A DNA stretch of 64,000 bases. Source: Canna indica. Its lineage: Eukaryota; Streptophyta; Magnoliopsida; Zingiberales; Cannaceae. The position numbers were made by a program, and so were the translations under genes. The DNA is taken from the NCBI GenBank assembly GCA_034359265.1, contig CP136890.1, positions 82,175,501 through 82,239,500 on the forward strand, read 5' to 3'. The notes below the pieces were generated by a model. That model was given only the letters and a program-made list of their open reading frames with translations. It did no database searches and was not told where the DNA came from. Each line of letters opens with the position of its first letter. Position 1 is the first letter of the stretch. Shown here one piece after another: positions 13,437 through 25,893 of this stretch.

Positions 13437-13928
13437 GCGACTTCTCCGCAACAGGTTCTTCTCCAGCTCGTCAAGCATCGCCCGCCCACCTGCGTGCACG
13501 CAGAATTGCTCGAAGGCCATCTTGAAGTTCAGGATGTCGAGCACTGCCTTCTTCATCTTCAACACCTTCCGCAGCACGAGCGTGGCGAAGAAGATGAGCT
13601 GCTCCGACATGGGCAGAACCAGCGGGCCGAGGGTGGTGATGTTGGTCTTCAGCGCCTCACCCTCCACCTCCATCAGGTCCTTCGATAGGGTGACACCGAT
13701 CTTGCCGGCGTCGTCCTCCTCCAGGAAGACGCAGCTATAGGGGCGCCCATCAGAGCCCCTATTGGTGCAAACCGTATGGATAAGCAGCTGGTACTTCGAG
13801 AGACGGCGCTTGGAGCGGTAGTTGGTCAACATGGTGGCGACGCCGATGACCCGAATGAAGCAATTCGAGACGAGCATCGAGCGGTTTCTCCCCATGTATC
13901 AGTTGAGTGGGATGTTCTCCATGCTGAC
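13437..13928 (-). pseudogene. Captured 3-ketoacyl-CoA synthase (KCS) fragment
   Basis: On the minus strand the frame reads SMENIPLN, a TGA stop (13899-13901), then YMGRNRSMLVSNC, then SKYQLLIHTV, EEDDAGKIGV, LSKDLMEVEGEALKTNITTLG and FCVHAGGRAMLDELEKNL. These are conserved blocks of plant FAE1-type condensing enzymes, which elongate very long chain fatty acids in the ER. Family members usually have N-W-Y where this copy has N-stop-Y. The fragment lacks the N-terminal membrane part and the active-site cysteine region, and homology ends inside the left TIR. It therefore covers roughly the third quarter of a KCS protein, including the histidine of the HAGG motif, and is not functional. Confidence 0.8.
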
Positions 13929-14237
13929 TCAACCCCATGTATTCTCATGTTAATTTTTGCCACAAGTACAACTCTTTCGCAATGATAGCAACAAATTGAT
14001 TCCAATTCTTTCGCCACAAGTTAATTTTTGAAGAGGTTGCAGTTAACTATATATCAAGATCCCAATGTTCGATCTTCACCAGGAGATTGTCGATGGCACC
14101 GAACATGACCATCTCGGCCTCCTTCCTCGCCTCCACCATGCACGGCTGCAGCGGTGCCGTTAGCAGCGCCTCCGCCATGCACGACCGCAACGGTGCTGTC
14201 AGCAGTGCCTTCGGGAGGGAGATGAGTGCGCCTCCGG

Positions 14238-14388
14238 GAGGGAGATGAGCGGTAACAATTAATAAAAAATAAAATTACTAAAATATTCTCGGCGTTTTAA
14301 GAAAAATTAAAGAAAAACTCAGCAGTGCCACTTGTCATATGCCGAGTATGTGAGTCTAATGAACTCAATGCCGACATAGAATAAACCC
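14238..14388 (-). repeat. Right terminal inverted repeat of the Pack-MULE-like element
   Basis: Reverse complement of 13278-13428. It ends 443 bp before the start codon of the DnaJ gene. Confidence 0.8.
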
Positions 14389-14831
14389 TCTACTGGTGTG
14401 GCACGAGGAAGAGTGACAAACTTACAATGTTATACTACTAGCCACCGAGTGCTGGGTCGGGCTCAATTGTAAGCCGGTCTAAATTACTGAACCGGCCTGC
14501 CCATAGCGTCTCTACTATTCTCGGTAGTCGAGGCCCCAAAGGGTCGAGAGGAGTCCACATTAGACGGAGGCGGGCGGTTTACAAGCCACCGATCGCCAGT
14601 TCAGTCCTCCGGGCGCCGTCTCCGCAGTTCCTCTGCGCCTAGACTCACCTCCAATACCTTTACATTCTGTGGTTGAACTTGGGACGACGGTAGGAGGGCT
14701 TATCCTAGTGTCTGCGGCGGTGGGATCCGCCGCGGCTGAGCACTGTGACGGTGCTTCCTGTTTTCTCCTCTTCGGATTCTGTAATTTCCGTCTTTGCGTT
14801 GGTGAACGATATTGGGTTCCGCGAGCCACCG
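14389..14831. promoter_or_regulatory. 5' flank and likely leader of the DnaJ gene
   Basis: GC-rich sequence between the Pack-MULE-like element and the DnaJ start codon. It probably holds promoter and 5' UTR, but I see no clear TATA box. A minus-strand frame (14560-14829) crosses it and is treated as chance. Confidence 0.4.
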
Positions 14832-17800
14832 ATGGCTAGACTACAATTGCTAGGTTTATCGAAAAGATCGCACTTCCTCCTCTCAAAAAAGGTTTAAATC
14901 AGTAAATCGCTTCTCTTGAGGTTAAGGAGTAACTTTTCTCCGAATATTTACCCATTGATCTCTTGCAGTTGCAGGCTTCTTGCAATTCGTTGTCGTCCCC
15001 GATAATGGGATCGCCATTGGGTCTCGCCAAGGGAAGGAAGGAGACTATCTTACCTTTTATAAGATCAATTTCTCACCTGTCAACACGTAATCATTTCACT
15101 GGGTTTTTTAATCCTTTTGTAATTTAATGAAGTTATTTACTATTTATTTCTTGAACATCCCATGGTTGCACAAGAAATGAATTGCTAAACTGAACAATAA
15201 AATACTCAATAGAGGAATTTTGGCTATGTGGAATTATACTATCTTAGATTTCCATAAGGTGCCCATTTGAAAAGCAAATTATTTTGGTTGAGTTGAACAT
15301 TGCATGGAAGATGATTGATTGTAGATAAGCAAGAGATAGAATTCATTTTTTTTAATAGACTTTATTCTAAGTTTAAAAATATGGATTCTACTAATGGTGC
15401 TGAACATTGCTACAATTTCTTGATACTTTTTCTGCACAAATTGAAACTCCGTCAAATTGGAAAATTCTACTAATAGTGCTAGAGATGTTATTTTCTCGGT
15501 CAAACCAAGGTAGGAATGAGTTTTGATCATCCTGATGGATATGTAATACAATGGCCTTATAGGTTTGTCTATGGCAGGTGTTTAACTTATGCTCCAGGAC
15601 TTCCAGGTTTTCATTTGAGTGTCCTTGAATTTAATTTCTCAAAAACATGGATATTAAACCTATTATGATGTGTGAGCTTAATAACTGCACTAATACAAAT
15701 TTAGGTTATCGCTAAAAGTGTTAAATATGTACATCTAGTATCTCCTCCGCCATGGTTCTTTCTCTGCTAACTTCTTTCTCAGTCATGGTTCTCAGTGATC
15801 TGATGTAACATGATGGATTTTAAAGCTTTTGAGAGACACACATTTCTTGAAGTTGTTTCAATTGTCCACACCAGATGTTTTGCATCTTAAAGTTGTCTTT
15901 ACTGGTTATTTGTGCCGTTTAGGTCAAGCAATCCTACCTAGATTAGTGCTTTGGTTCCACTGATATATCCATGGGTCCAAAAAGTGATCCAAAACATGGG
16001 GAGGATATGGTCAGTTCAATTATGATTATGATGGTGTCTAGTTTTCCATGAAAAATGTTTTATCCTTAAAGTAAAATTTCCAAACCTTGTGAATTTTCCA
16101 CAGTTTCAAGATGAATTATTTTAGGTATGGGTTTGAATGGATTATCTGGTATGAATGTGTCAAACAATCTCTTGTTTTTTAGGTTATGCAACCAATCTTG
16201 GTGTCGTTGGAAGAACTCATGAGTTTTTGAGATCAGTTACATTTTCGTTAAGCCGGTCATTTCATGCAACAGGTAATTGATTGATGCAAACAACACAAAT
16301 CACTCCAGGCAGTTGAAATGCTCACTTTAATACTTCTTTTTTTGTCAAGGACCTTGTTATGCCATTGAACGGGACTACTATGGAATCCTTGGTGTCCCAA
16401 AAGATGCTTCATTAGATGAGATCAAGAAGGCTTTCCATGCGGTTAGTATCCTTATTATTTGTCTACATTGACTATGAAGCACTTGTTATATTTTCAGATG
16501 AGTCTCTGGATTGTTTTCAGTTGTGGTTTGAATGTATAATGTTGTTTAAGAAAAGTAAAGTATAGCTTTAGTATAATGAGGTCATCACTGAAGTGTTTTT
16601 AAGTATTGAGTGGAAATAAGTTATGGAAAATGAAAACTGGTTTTGGAGACCCTAGATCGTTCATGAATGGTTTGAAGTGCATGTAGTGATGATTTGCAAG
16701 TCTTGCATCATAAGGAAAGCATTTCTTCTTGTAATCAACATATAGACAAGCCTAGTGTGATATATACATGGTCGGACAAGATTATCTATGTGTCTTGTCT
16801 TATAAACTTTTATATTAGCGTTTCTTCCTCTTAAATTGTTCCCCTTTGAAGATTAAGAGAGACCAGGATTGCCGGGGAGGATCTTCTCTCCTTATAAAGT
16901 GAAATAGATAACGCATTGGCTATTGTGGAGGTGCTGGTAGATAGGTCCAGCTTTTCCTTGGAGCTAATATTTATTCATTGTTAATCAATGTCAACTTCCA
17001 CGATTGCATCCAAGCTTAAGATTGTTTGGGACTTGTGCTTCCATACTAATGTAACCTTCTATGGATATATATACTTTTTCTTCTATAAAGATAATTTTTG
17101 TTACTTGTTCTTCTATAAAGATAATTTGTCACTTGTTCTATAATTCCTAAGCTTGCCAAGAAGTACCATCCAGATGCAAATAAGAACAATCCTGCATCAA
17201 AGAGAAAGTTTCAAGAGATAAGAGATGCATATGAGGTACGGTGTTCACAAATTAGTTTGGACTTTATGCTTTTTGAATTGGGTGTTTATTTTGTTTGCTT
17301 GACTGGTTGGTACAGACATTGCGAGATTCTGAAAAGAGAGCACAATATGATGAGGTAACTCTTATTGCATAGTAAGATGTAGTAAACTGTCCTCCATGTT
17401 TTATTTGATTTCTTTGTTGCTCATTTTGGTACATTTTGTTTGATGTTCTATATGGTATGTAGCTTTAGGAGCAGGGAATTTAACTGTGTCTATGTGTACA
17501 ATATTTTACATGTTGGCCAATAAGGTATGGGTCCCATGCTGATTGGATAAAGGCAAACATGACATGTTTGTTCACACATTCTTGGGGAATGCAAGATCTT
17601 GACTAGTACTCAGATAGGCACATTATGGCATCTTTTTACTTCTCAACATGGTTCTTAAATCCTTGGTCAGTGTCTATATGAGGTTTATCTTTGTGTGTGC
17701 ATATTTTTATGCCACTGAGCCCTACTCTGATATTATTTTTGCCAAATTTTCCTATATAAACAGTTATAAGCCATCTAGTTTATTATTTAAAGATTGTAGT

Positions 17801-20800
17801 GCTGTATGCCAAGCATTTGTGTGACATTTGCTAGCACAACATGAACGACATTGTGCCATACCATCCATCGTGCTTTGTTGTGTGCTAAGGGTTAGCTGTA
17901 AATCTGGGCACATGTCTGACTATGTCCCTTTTGATGTTACAAGTTATATGGCTCGATATGGTTGACCAAACACGGTTAAATGATTTACGTGAATCCTAGG
18001 ATGTGAACCTGCTTATAACCTTCATGGAAGGCTTAGGTAACTAAGGATAATGGCACCGGAAAACCATTAAAGATATGTTTAGAAAGCAATTGTTACTTTT
18101 TATCCTGGCTGTATTTTTGGTAGTATCTTGCTTTCATTATCAAACTAATTTTATTATTTTATGTACGCACTATTACTCATGATGGTGATTGAAGAAATTC
18201 TCCAGAGGTTCACAGAGAATAAGGTATTCCGCAGACAACACAGAGGAATTCCATGAATCCTATTATGATCCTTTCACAGGATTCAACAAAACTAATCATG
18301 ATCCATTTTCTGGTACATTCTACAAAATATTCTCTGAGGTAATTTGATATCACCATAAGATACATATTTTCTTACTACATGTAAGGTAATTGCTTTGATT
18401 ATTCTTGCTTCAGGTCTTTGAACATGAGAGAGAAACACATTCATCTAATATAGAGGTGAATTTTTCTTTGAGCTTTCTTATTCAGCTGTTTCTTTACCTG
18501 TCTCCATATTCCAATGTATGAACCTATTTCTGTTGGTGCACAGGTGGAGCTAAATCTTTCATTTGCTGAAGCTGCTAAAGGTTGTACTAAGCAGGTGTCT
18601 TTCTACGCACAACTTCTCTGCAATTCATGCTGTAAGTAGAACTCTAGATGTTTAGTTTGAAGTTCTCTCTGTTCATTTGATCCTCAATTAATAGGTACTT
18701 GGGAGATCTTATTGCAGCTATTCATTCTGTAGCTATCTTTTCCTAAGTTGCGCATTTGCTGTCTTAGTTTCTTATGTTTGGCTATTTGTCAAAAAGCTAA
18801 TAGTAATTGGATTATGTAGTGTTTTATTCTTGAAGTTATAATTAATTGATGATGACTTCTCTGTAAATCTTTTGCTTCATATCCATGTGACCTCCTAAGT
18901 TCTATCATAGTTTAACTTTTGCATTTGAATTCTGGTGGAGGTTTCAACTTAGTTAAACTACATATTTGAAAATTAATTTCTCTGTACTTGCAATGTTGTT
19001 GCATCTCTGGTTAGGGCAAATAATCTAAGAAGGCACGAATATGTCTCCTTTTTTTGTCTTTTGACCAAAACAATTAAATATACCCACTCTTGTGCAAGGA
19101 AAAACTTTAAAATGTACAGTTGTTTATGTTTGTGCATGATTTGATGGTTATGTGGTTTGCAATAAGATGCAGATGGAAGTGGGCATCCTGTTAATGCAAA
19201 GCCATCAAGATGTCCTACCTGTAATGGTGTTGGAAAAGTGAGCTCCTATTTTGGTATTTAATAGTATAGAGAATATTCAATCTTTCAGAGAAAATAAAAT
19301 GATTACTAATATTTTGTAATTCTCATCTCTCCATCTAGGTTACAGTGTTCCCTTTTACATCCACATGCCGGTCATGTAGAGGGTCAGGGAAGATAATCAA
19401 GGTTGGTAATAGATATTTTCTTTATTATCATTATCATTTTTTAATGTGATTATGTTCTAGATATGTTTATGCCTAATCATATGCTTGCAGGATCATTGCC
19501 CAGTGTGTGGAGGGGTGGGGGTGGTTGATGGTGTGAAGAATGTTAATGTAACCATTCCAGCAGGTCCTGTATTTTCTTTTTCTCTCTAATATTTCACCAG
19601 AAAATGACTTATCTAAAGTTTGTTGCCCATTTTTGTATGCCTTCCTGCTCAGGACTTGTTCCATCATTTTTCTTCATTGTTCATGGATGTAACATGATAT
19701 ATTATGACACATGTCACACATCTAAGCTAGATTCATAATCTGTTTAATCCCCATGTCACCTATTGCTTTTTTCCCTTTTCCTTCCATTATTTAATAAATA
19801 GATTGCTAAGTTGACTCTGCTTATTACTATTGGCATGCCAATTATAATCATACCTGCTTCACAACCATAGGTAATATTTACATACTGCTCCATGTGCTTG
19901 GTATGATTGTAAGCCAAATCTTCTAATCAATAAGACGCAGAATAGGATTATTTGTAAATTAACTAAGAGAGATGAAGCTCTGAAGTTGATGTGCGATACA
20001 TGCTTGTGATCATTTTAAGTGAGCTTATAGCTGCATACTTGTCGATAAAATTATTGGGAAAACTATGAGCCGTTAATTATTTACTACTACTATTATTTTT
20101 TTAAGTTAAAATGAAATGAGATCTCATCCCCAAAGAAATTTTGACTTGAACCTCCCTAGATTGAATCAGCATTCATGCATTGAGCTGTTTTGTTTGAAGT
20201 CATCAACAAGTCATGCTCATGATAAATGCCTTTGTTCCAAATATGCGTATATCTTTGGAATATTTTTGAGCTGGTGAGCTTATGCTATCTAAATTGTCAC
20301 AGTTTTTTTCTCTACACTTCGTAGTTGAAATTTTGTCTGAATTATTGTAAAACTTGTCTTGCTAGATGGGTTCATATCTTAAATTACATCTCCCTTTTCC
20401 TTAGCATATGTGTATGTGTTGATATTTTTACTGAATTTTTATTTTTCCTGACAGGAGTTGATTCTGGTGATACTATTCGTGTACCAAATGCTGGAAATCA
20501 AGGTGGCCATGGTGCCCATCCTGGAAATTTAAATATAAAATTGCAGGTATCTTTTCCTTAACTTTTACTTTTTTCACTGGTATCCTTAATTCGGGATTTT
20601 CTCATGGTTATCTTGACAATCTGGAAAATTTCTTTGTAGCTTTAGACTTATTATCCATTGAGCATTAGGACTTAGGTCTTCCATTACTTGGTGGTTGACC
20701 TGCTATTTTGTATTTTTAAAGCTGCATAATTTCTTTGGAGAATATACGTAAAGAATATTCTACATGGAGAAATAAAGCATTGAGTGATTTTGCTATTGTG

Positions 20801-23800
20801 TTATATATTAAAATATGTCGTTTTTAGTGAATTCACAGCAAAATTTACATGATTAGCTACAGAAGTTGTTTCTAGATTAACTGATCGACCATATGCCTGG
20901 GAAGTGGGAATTAAATAATTTATTACTTACACTCTTTGTTGTTGGACTTCTGGATATGGTTAGTGTCTTCGACGTTATTCTAGATACTGATCTAATAGAG
21001 ATATTGTCCATCAAGTTCTACTTATTGGTTATGCTCTTAGACTATGTTTTTTGGCTATTTATATTGTCATGTACAATTGTAGGAATTTTATCGTAAATTC
21101 TTATGCTATGAATTTGTCACCAGGTCTTGTTAAAATGAACTATCTAGTTTGCTTTTTCCGTACTGCTTTTGTTTTGGCCATCTTTTCTAGTAATTATTAT
21201 GTTATTTATCATGCTAAACTCAGTATGATTATGCCATTGAAGAAAGTGGTAATTGATGTGCATTACTCTCAGTATTTCCCATCATTGTTCTAAATTATCT
21301 TGTTAATTCTTCTTCATCTCCATTGTGATGACTTAGGTAGAGAAGGACCCTGTTTTCGAACGAGATGGTGCTGATATATATGTTGACACGCAGATAAGCT
21401 TCACTCAGGCAATGACAGTCCTCTCACTCTTCCATTGAACATTTGTCTAACCAGAAAATAATACAATTTTCACAAGACGTTAATCCTGAACTGTAGTATA
21501 TCTACCTCATATTGCATTTTGGTTTGTGGACGTATGCGTTTTTCCATTGTTTCATATATTCTCATACTATATGATTGTAGTGGAACTTTTTACATAATTA
21601 AATATGTAGAGATCTAATGAGTTCTGCTTAAACAGGCTATTCTTGGCGGTAAAGTTGAGGTTCCGACCTTGTCTGGGAAGACAGAAGTCAAGGTATGGGT
21701 TCAACTTTGCATCTATGGCATTCATGTTTCATATTTTCCTGCTATTTGTATGTGAAGCTCACTGTGAGCAGTGAGAACTTGCTTGTGCATATTTTAGGTA
21801 TGTCTCAGAGATTTGTATTATTAATAATGTTTATTCAATTTCATGAATTGAAAATACAGAAACTAACTTTGCCCAATGAGAAATCTGGCATGAATAGACT
21901 TGACAAGAATAGATGATAGATTGCTTAAGAATGAATTAACTTGAACGGATGAGAACATTGAGTTGGATGTCTGGGGGTTATTAGAAAAGATAGAATAAGA
22001 AGAAAAAGATTGTGGACTAAGAGGTATATCTAAGGGGATTTTGAATTGCACAAGAAAAAAATGTTTAAGAATGGAATGTATTTCCAAAAAGGAGATTAGT
22101 AGATAAGCTCGTTCCCAGCAAGCATGTTACTGGCTGGCAGTCAAGGGTTAGGTTTTGCTTGGTTCTCTGGTAGGAATTTACTAGGAAGGGTTCATCTCGG
22201 CAGTTCTGCCTCGTACCTAGTGACTAACAATCTTGTCAAGATAGCATCTTTTAGCTACTTTAGTGAGATGAATCCATTATTATCTGTGTTTCTAGTTGAG
22301 GTAGAGGAAGATAATCAATATAATACCATTGTTACTGAAAAGTGAGGATTAACAAGAGGAAACACATTTAATATGGTGTATATATAAGCAAAATTGGACT
22401 GTAGAAGTAATAGGATTAAACTTCATGATTATAGTGATAGAACTGATATAAACATTTATGATTAATAGAAAATAAATACAGCATACAAGATATTGCCTAA
22501 TGTTATTATCAATTATGTTGTCCCTAAATTTGTAATCAATGACTACAAATGTGCAAGATAGAGGCTCAGCTTAATCAGATAACTAAAGCTTAGATGCATG
22601 TAATTTAAGTTATGACTATGACCACAATAGCCTAATGTTATAGAGGACATGTAATCCCTAGCAACACAATGGCATCTAAACAACTCAATTAACAATAATC
22701 AAGTGAAACAAATCAGTATTTTGCATTGCATTGAGGTGGAACATCTTGCACATGAGCAACTTCAGATAATGTCTACATTTTGTTCAGATACCAAAAGGAG
22801 TCCAGCCAGGGCAACTCTTAATTCTAAGGGGTAGAGGTACAAAAGACTGCCTTTTATCCTTTGATGCAATGCATGTTTTATGAAGTGCTAAACTATGGTG
22901 AATACAGGTTTACCAAAGCATGGCTGGATTGATCATGGTGACCAGTATGTGCGATTCCGTGTGCACTTTCCTTCGTAAGCTCTTCTTCACAGAATAATCA
23001 AAAAAGCATCTTTGAAAACCATCTTATCACATATTGATATCTTAATATATCATGCTTGAAAAAACCATGCTATGTTTAAGATTGCACTCTCAGATTTTGG
23101 CTTGTCTGCAAAATTTGCTTAAGATGTGGAAAAATTTCAGTCAAATGAATCCTCAAGGTTCAGTTCTATTTCCTTGGATCTGGTTGGTTGTCTGACAAAG
23201 TGATAATTACAATATGTTTGACACTATTGTTAGGCTATATTTTCTCTTTGTTGTTTATTTGATATGTGTTTGGAATACAATGAAATTGCTACTGAAGGTT
23301 TCTGTTTATAATGTAACCTCCACTTTCAGTTTAGTTTCTTTGCCCAACCATAATTGTTGTTTACTCTTGGGACAACCAACTCTAATGGAAAGTGAAAGAG
23401 AGCTAAATTTTGATATAGACGTCTTTTCCTATATTCATACATGCATAGATGAAAGAACTCCCGCACATTTCACATTTTTTTTTCAAAATATTTGTTTTGA
23501 TTTGTTAAATTGTTTCCTTGATAGTCTAGATGACTTCTGAGAGGATGATCATTATGTATTGAACTGGCATCACTTGTCAAATTCATTATTTCTGTGTATT
23601 TAATTCTCATCAGATCAGTAAATGAACGCCAGCGAGAATTGTTGGAAGAATTTGCTAAGGAGGTTGGTTACCAGGAAAGTAATGAATCTGCTGATGGAAA
23701 CTGGTATGTTATAACATCTTTACCTTCCCAAGACAAAACAAAAATTAATCTACAATAGTTCTCCCTATTATTGTTAATACTAATACTTAGTGTTTAAATA

Positions 23801-24758
23801 CTAGATCCTTAATCTTCTTTGTGAATTATTAGATCATGTTTTCTATGTTCAACATTTGGTTTTCTTTTCCTTGAAAATAAATCTATTGTGTTATCAAAGG
23901 AATTTCTGCTCGATCTAATGGACACACAAGACATGCTTTTCTTTTATTTTAGTGAACTGTTTGTTGCTTTCTTTAAAGTAAATGTTTCAAAACTATGTTT
24001 TAAGTAAAGCATACTTTCACATTCATGTATGTTAGTACTTACATAGGAGATTTCTAACCCTGACATCGACAGTCTCTCTGCATTTGTAGTAGGAGTTCAT
24101 ATTTGTTTTCCATGTATATCTTCAGTATTTGTTCTTGGAGATTGTAAGTACTATTTTATGGTTCAAAAATTCAGATTGGATACAATAAAAATGTTCCACG
24201 TCTTTGATGAGTTAAAGAGGGAGTGTTATGATGGTCCATTAGATGAAAAATGTTCTTGGCTTGTCATAGGTCAACTTTACTATATTGATCTAAGCAGAAT
24301 GCTGATTTGAGCTACCTATTGAAAATTATTAATGAACATGTGCTTGGATTTGTAACATCTTAAAGGATGTCTAGTAACTAAAGCAAAGTTTGCATTGTAA
24401 TGGACCGAGTGGACATTAGATATGGAAGGAACTTTGGTACTCCCAAGTCCCACCCTCATTGCAAGACTAATGGTGCTTCTCACTTGCATTGGTCATAGGT
24501 ACTGTTTTTTGTATGCTAGTAGTGGTGGATTGTCACTTAAGAAACTTTAACTTGTTGACCACCGATCCCCTGCAACATTTTCTGTGCAACAATACAGAAA
24601 TAGTCATGTTGCAAGCTTCTTCCACATGAAGATATCCCCCTCGCATTTTATTTTGAATTGATTCCTGAAGTTCATATCAACATGCAATGGTTTATCCGTG
24701 TGTAATGAAGATTTTGGATATGAATAACAGGCTTTACCAGCAGCTCTCTACTGGTTGA
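14832..24758 (+). CDS. ATJ1-like: Mitochondrial type I DnaJ (Hsp40) co-chaperone, ATJ1-like
   Basis: Nineteen coding exons: 14832-14891, 14969-15086, 16183-16272, 16350-16441, 17152-17235, 17316-17354, 18195-18338, 18414-18455, 18544-18631, 19173-19237, 19339-19401, 19491-19563, 20455-20546, 21337-21408, 21636-21692, 22788-22836, 22908-22974, 23614-23703, 24731-24758. They join without a frame break to 470 residues. The N-terminus is basic and Ser/Leu-rich (MARLQLLGLSKRSHF), fitting mitochondrial import. The J domain is about 98-161 with HPD at 126-128, so it should stimulate Hsp70. Four CxxCxGxG zinc motifs start at C249, C266, C284 and C298. The substrate-binding C-terminal domain follows (DPVFERDGADIYVD, ISFTQAILGGKVEVPTLSG, HGDQYVRF). 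The end (NWLYQQLSTG) resembles Arabidopsis ATJ1, as I recall that protein. The start sits in a good context (ccaccgATGg). Intron 14 has a GC donor. Confidence 0.93.
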
Positions 24759-25074
24759 ACTTACAGGTGGGAGCAAATAATCAGTCATCTGACGGGTCCA
24801 AATATCACGCTTGGCATTGCCCTTCTACTGTTGGTTCATTTGTTGGTGAGCAAAAGCTTGAGCTAAACACTGATGTGGCGCACAAACTACCAGATGCCTC
24901 GGCGCCCATTAAGAGCGGAGAACGAGAGAGAGCCAATCGGAGATCATGCCCAGTACATGAGGGCTACATTCATCAACTGAAGTCCCCATTTACTGGCGAC
25001 GAGGGGTTTTTTCCCACGGGACTCCAGTGGCTAGTTGACCTAACCATTTTGTGATTTAACAACCCATTTAAATT

Positions 25075-25080
25075 AATAAA
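25075..25080 (+). terminator. Candidate polyadenylation signal of the DnaJ gene
   Basis: AATAAA about 317 bp after the stop codon, in AT-rich sequence. The open frame 24755-25054 overlapping the 3' UTR has no recognisable protein. Confidence 0.5.
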
Positions 25081-25893
25081 AGGCATTTTTTGTCTTTTGT
25101 GTCATTGTAAAGTGAGTTAATTTCCTCATGGAATCATGGGGGAAGAAACAACATTTTTTTAGTTATACGCAGAAAATGCAACTGTTATTGATAAACTAAA
25201 GTATATATCTTTTGATCATATTTCTCTTGAACTCGCTTGCTACTTACGATAATAGTTCTTCAGGGTTGTGTCATTGATTGACTTTTGAATCACGATGTGT
25301 CCTTTTTCTCTAGAAACCCTGGTATTTTATTCTCTGTGATATCCTGAAACTTTTTAACATTTTATTCAAGAGGTTTTTTTCCTTTTCTTGCTAAGGATAG
25401 CTTGTAATATTTTGTCATTTTTTAAAGAGTTATTGCCCTAAAAAAGTCAACTCAGCGACCTCTGTTAAAAATTGGAAAAATGGCCTCCTACCAAAACCTT
25501 TAAAAGCAAATGATTCTTTTTAGTAACTTGTTCAAAAGTCAAATTAATCATTGGGTATTAAGAAACTCAAACAAAAAAAACAAATGCATTAATGGTCATT
25601 AATAGTTAAGGAATTATTGTTCATCCTCGAATCAAATTTAATTCTAAAGAATTGCACAAAATTTGAACTAATTGTGCTACTACGCAACAGCATGGGTTTA
25701 TTTCCACATCCATGGTCGCTCTCATCGTCCTAATACTAAATTTATTTACTTGCCACATTACATCAGGTTTTCCCCCAATAATATATAAAAATTATATTTA
25801 CTGTCATACACCTCTTAGCGGCATCTCGACCGTGGATTCCTCCAAATCAACGGCTATTTTTAGCCACGTCGTCATAAGTCTTTTACATGCAAA
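25081..25893. other. Intergenic between DnaJ and ATL genes (convergent)
   Basis: AT-rich spacer that should hold both 3' UTR ends. No repeat or RNA gene recognised. Confidence 0.5.

Larger units (their letters stand above)
13278..14388. mobile_element. Pack-MULE-like element with ~150-bp TIRs
   Basis: The first ~150 bp (13278-13428) and the last ~150 bp (14238-14388) are inverted repeats of each other. Read inward, both begin GGGTTT(G/A)TTCTATG, then TCGGCATATGACAA, then TTTAATTTTTCTTAAAA. The 0.8-kb interior is not a transposase but part of a 3-ketoacyl-CoA synthase gene plus GC-rich sequence. Long TIRs with captured host coding sequence are the hallmark of Pack-MULEs. The 9-bp flanks (13269-13277 and 14389-14397) do not match, so the superfamily call rests on TIR length and content. 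Confidence 0.7.

Noticed and set aside
14560..14829. Minus-strand 89-codon frame directly upstream of the DnaJ start
   Set aside because: Basic, Pro/Ser-rich translation of GC-rich leader DNA; no family match and no sign of a divergent transcript.
24755..25054. 99-codon frame overlapping the DnaJ stop codon
   Set aside because: The DnaJ frame ends properly at 24758 with the family's terminal residues; this other frame lies in the 3' UTR.
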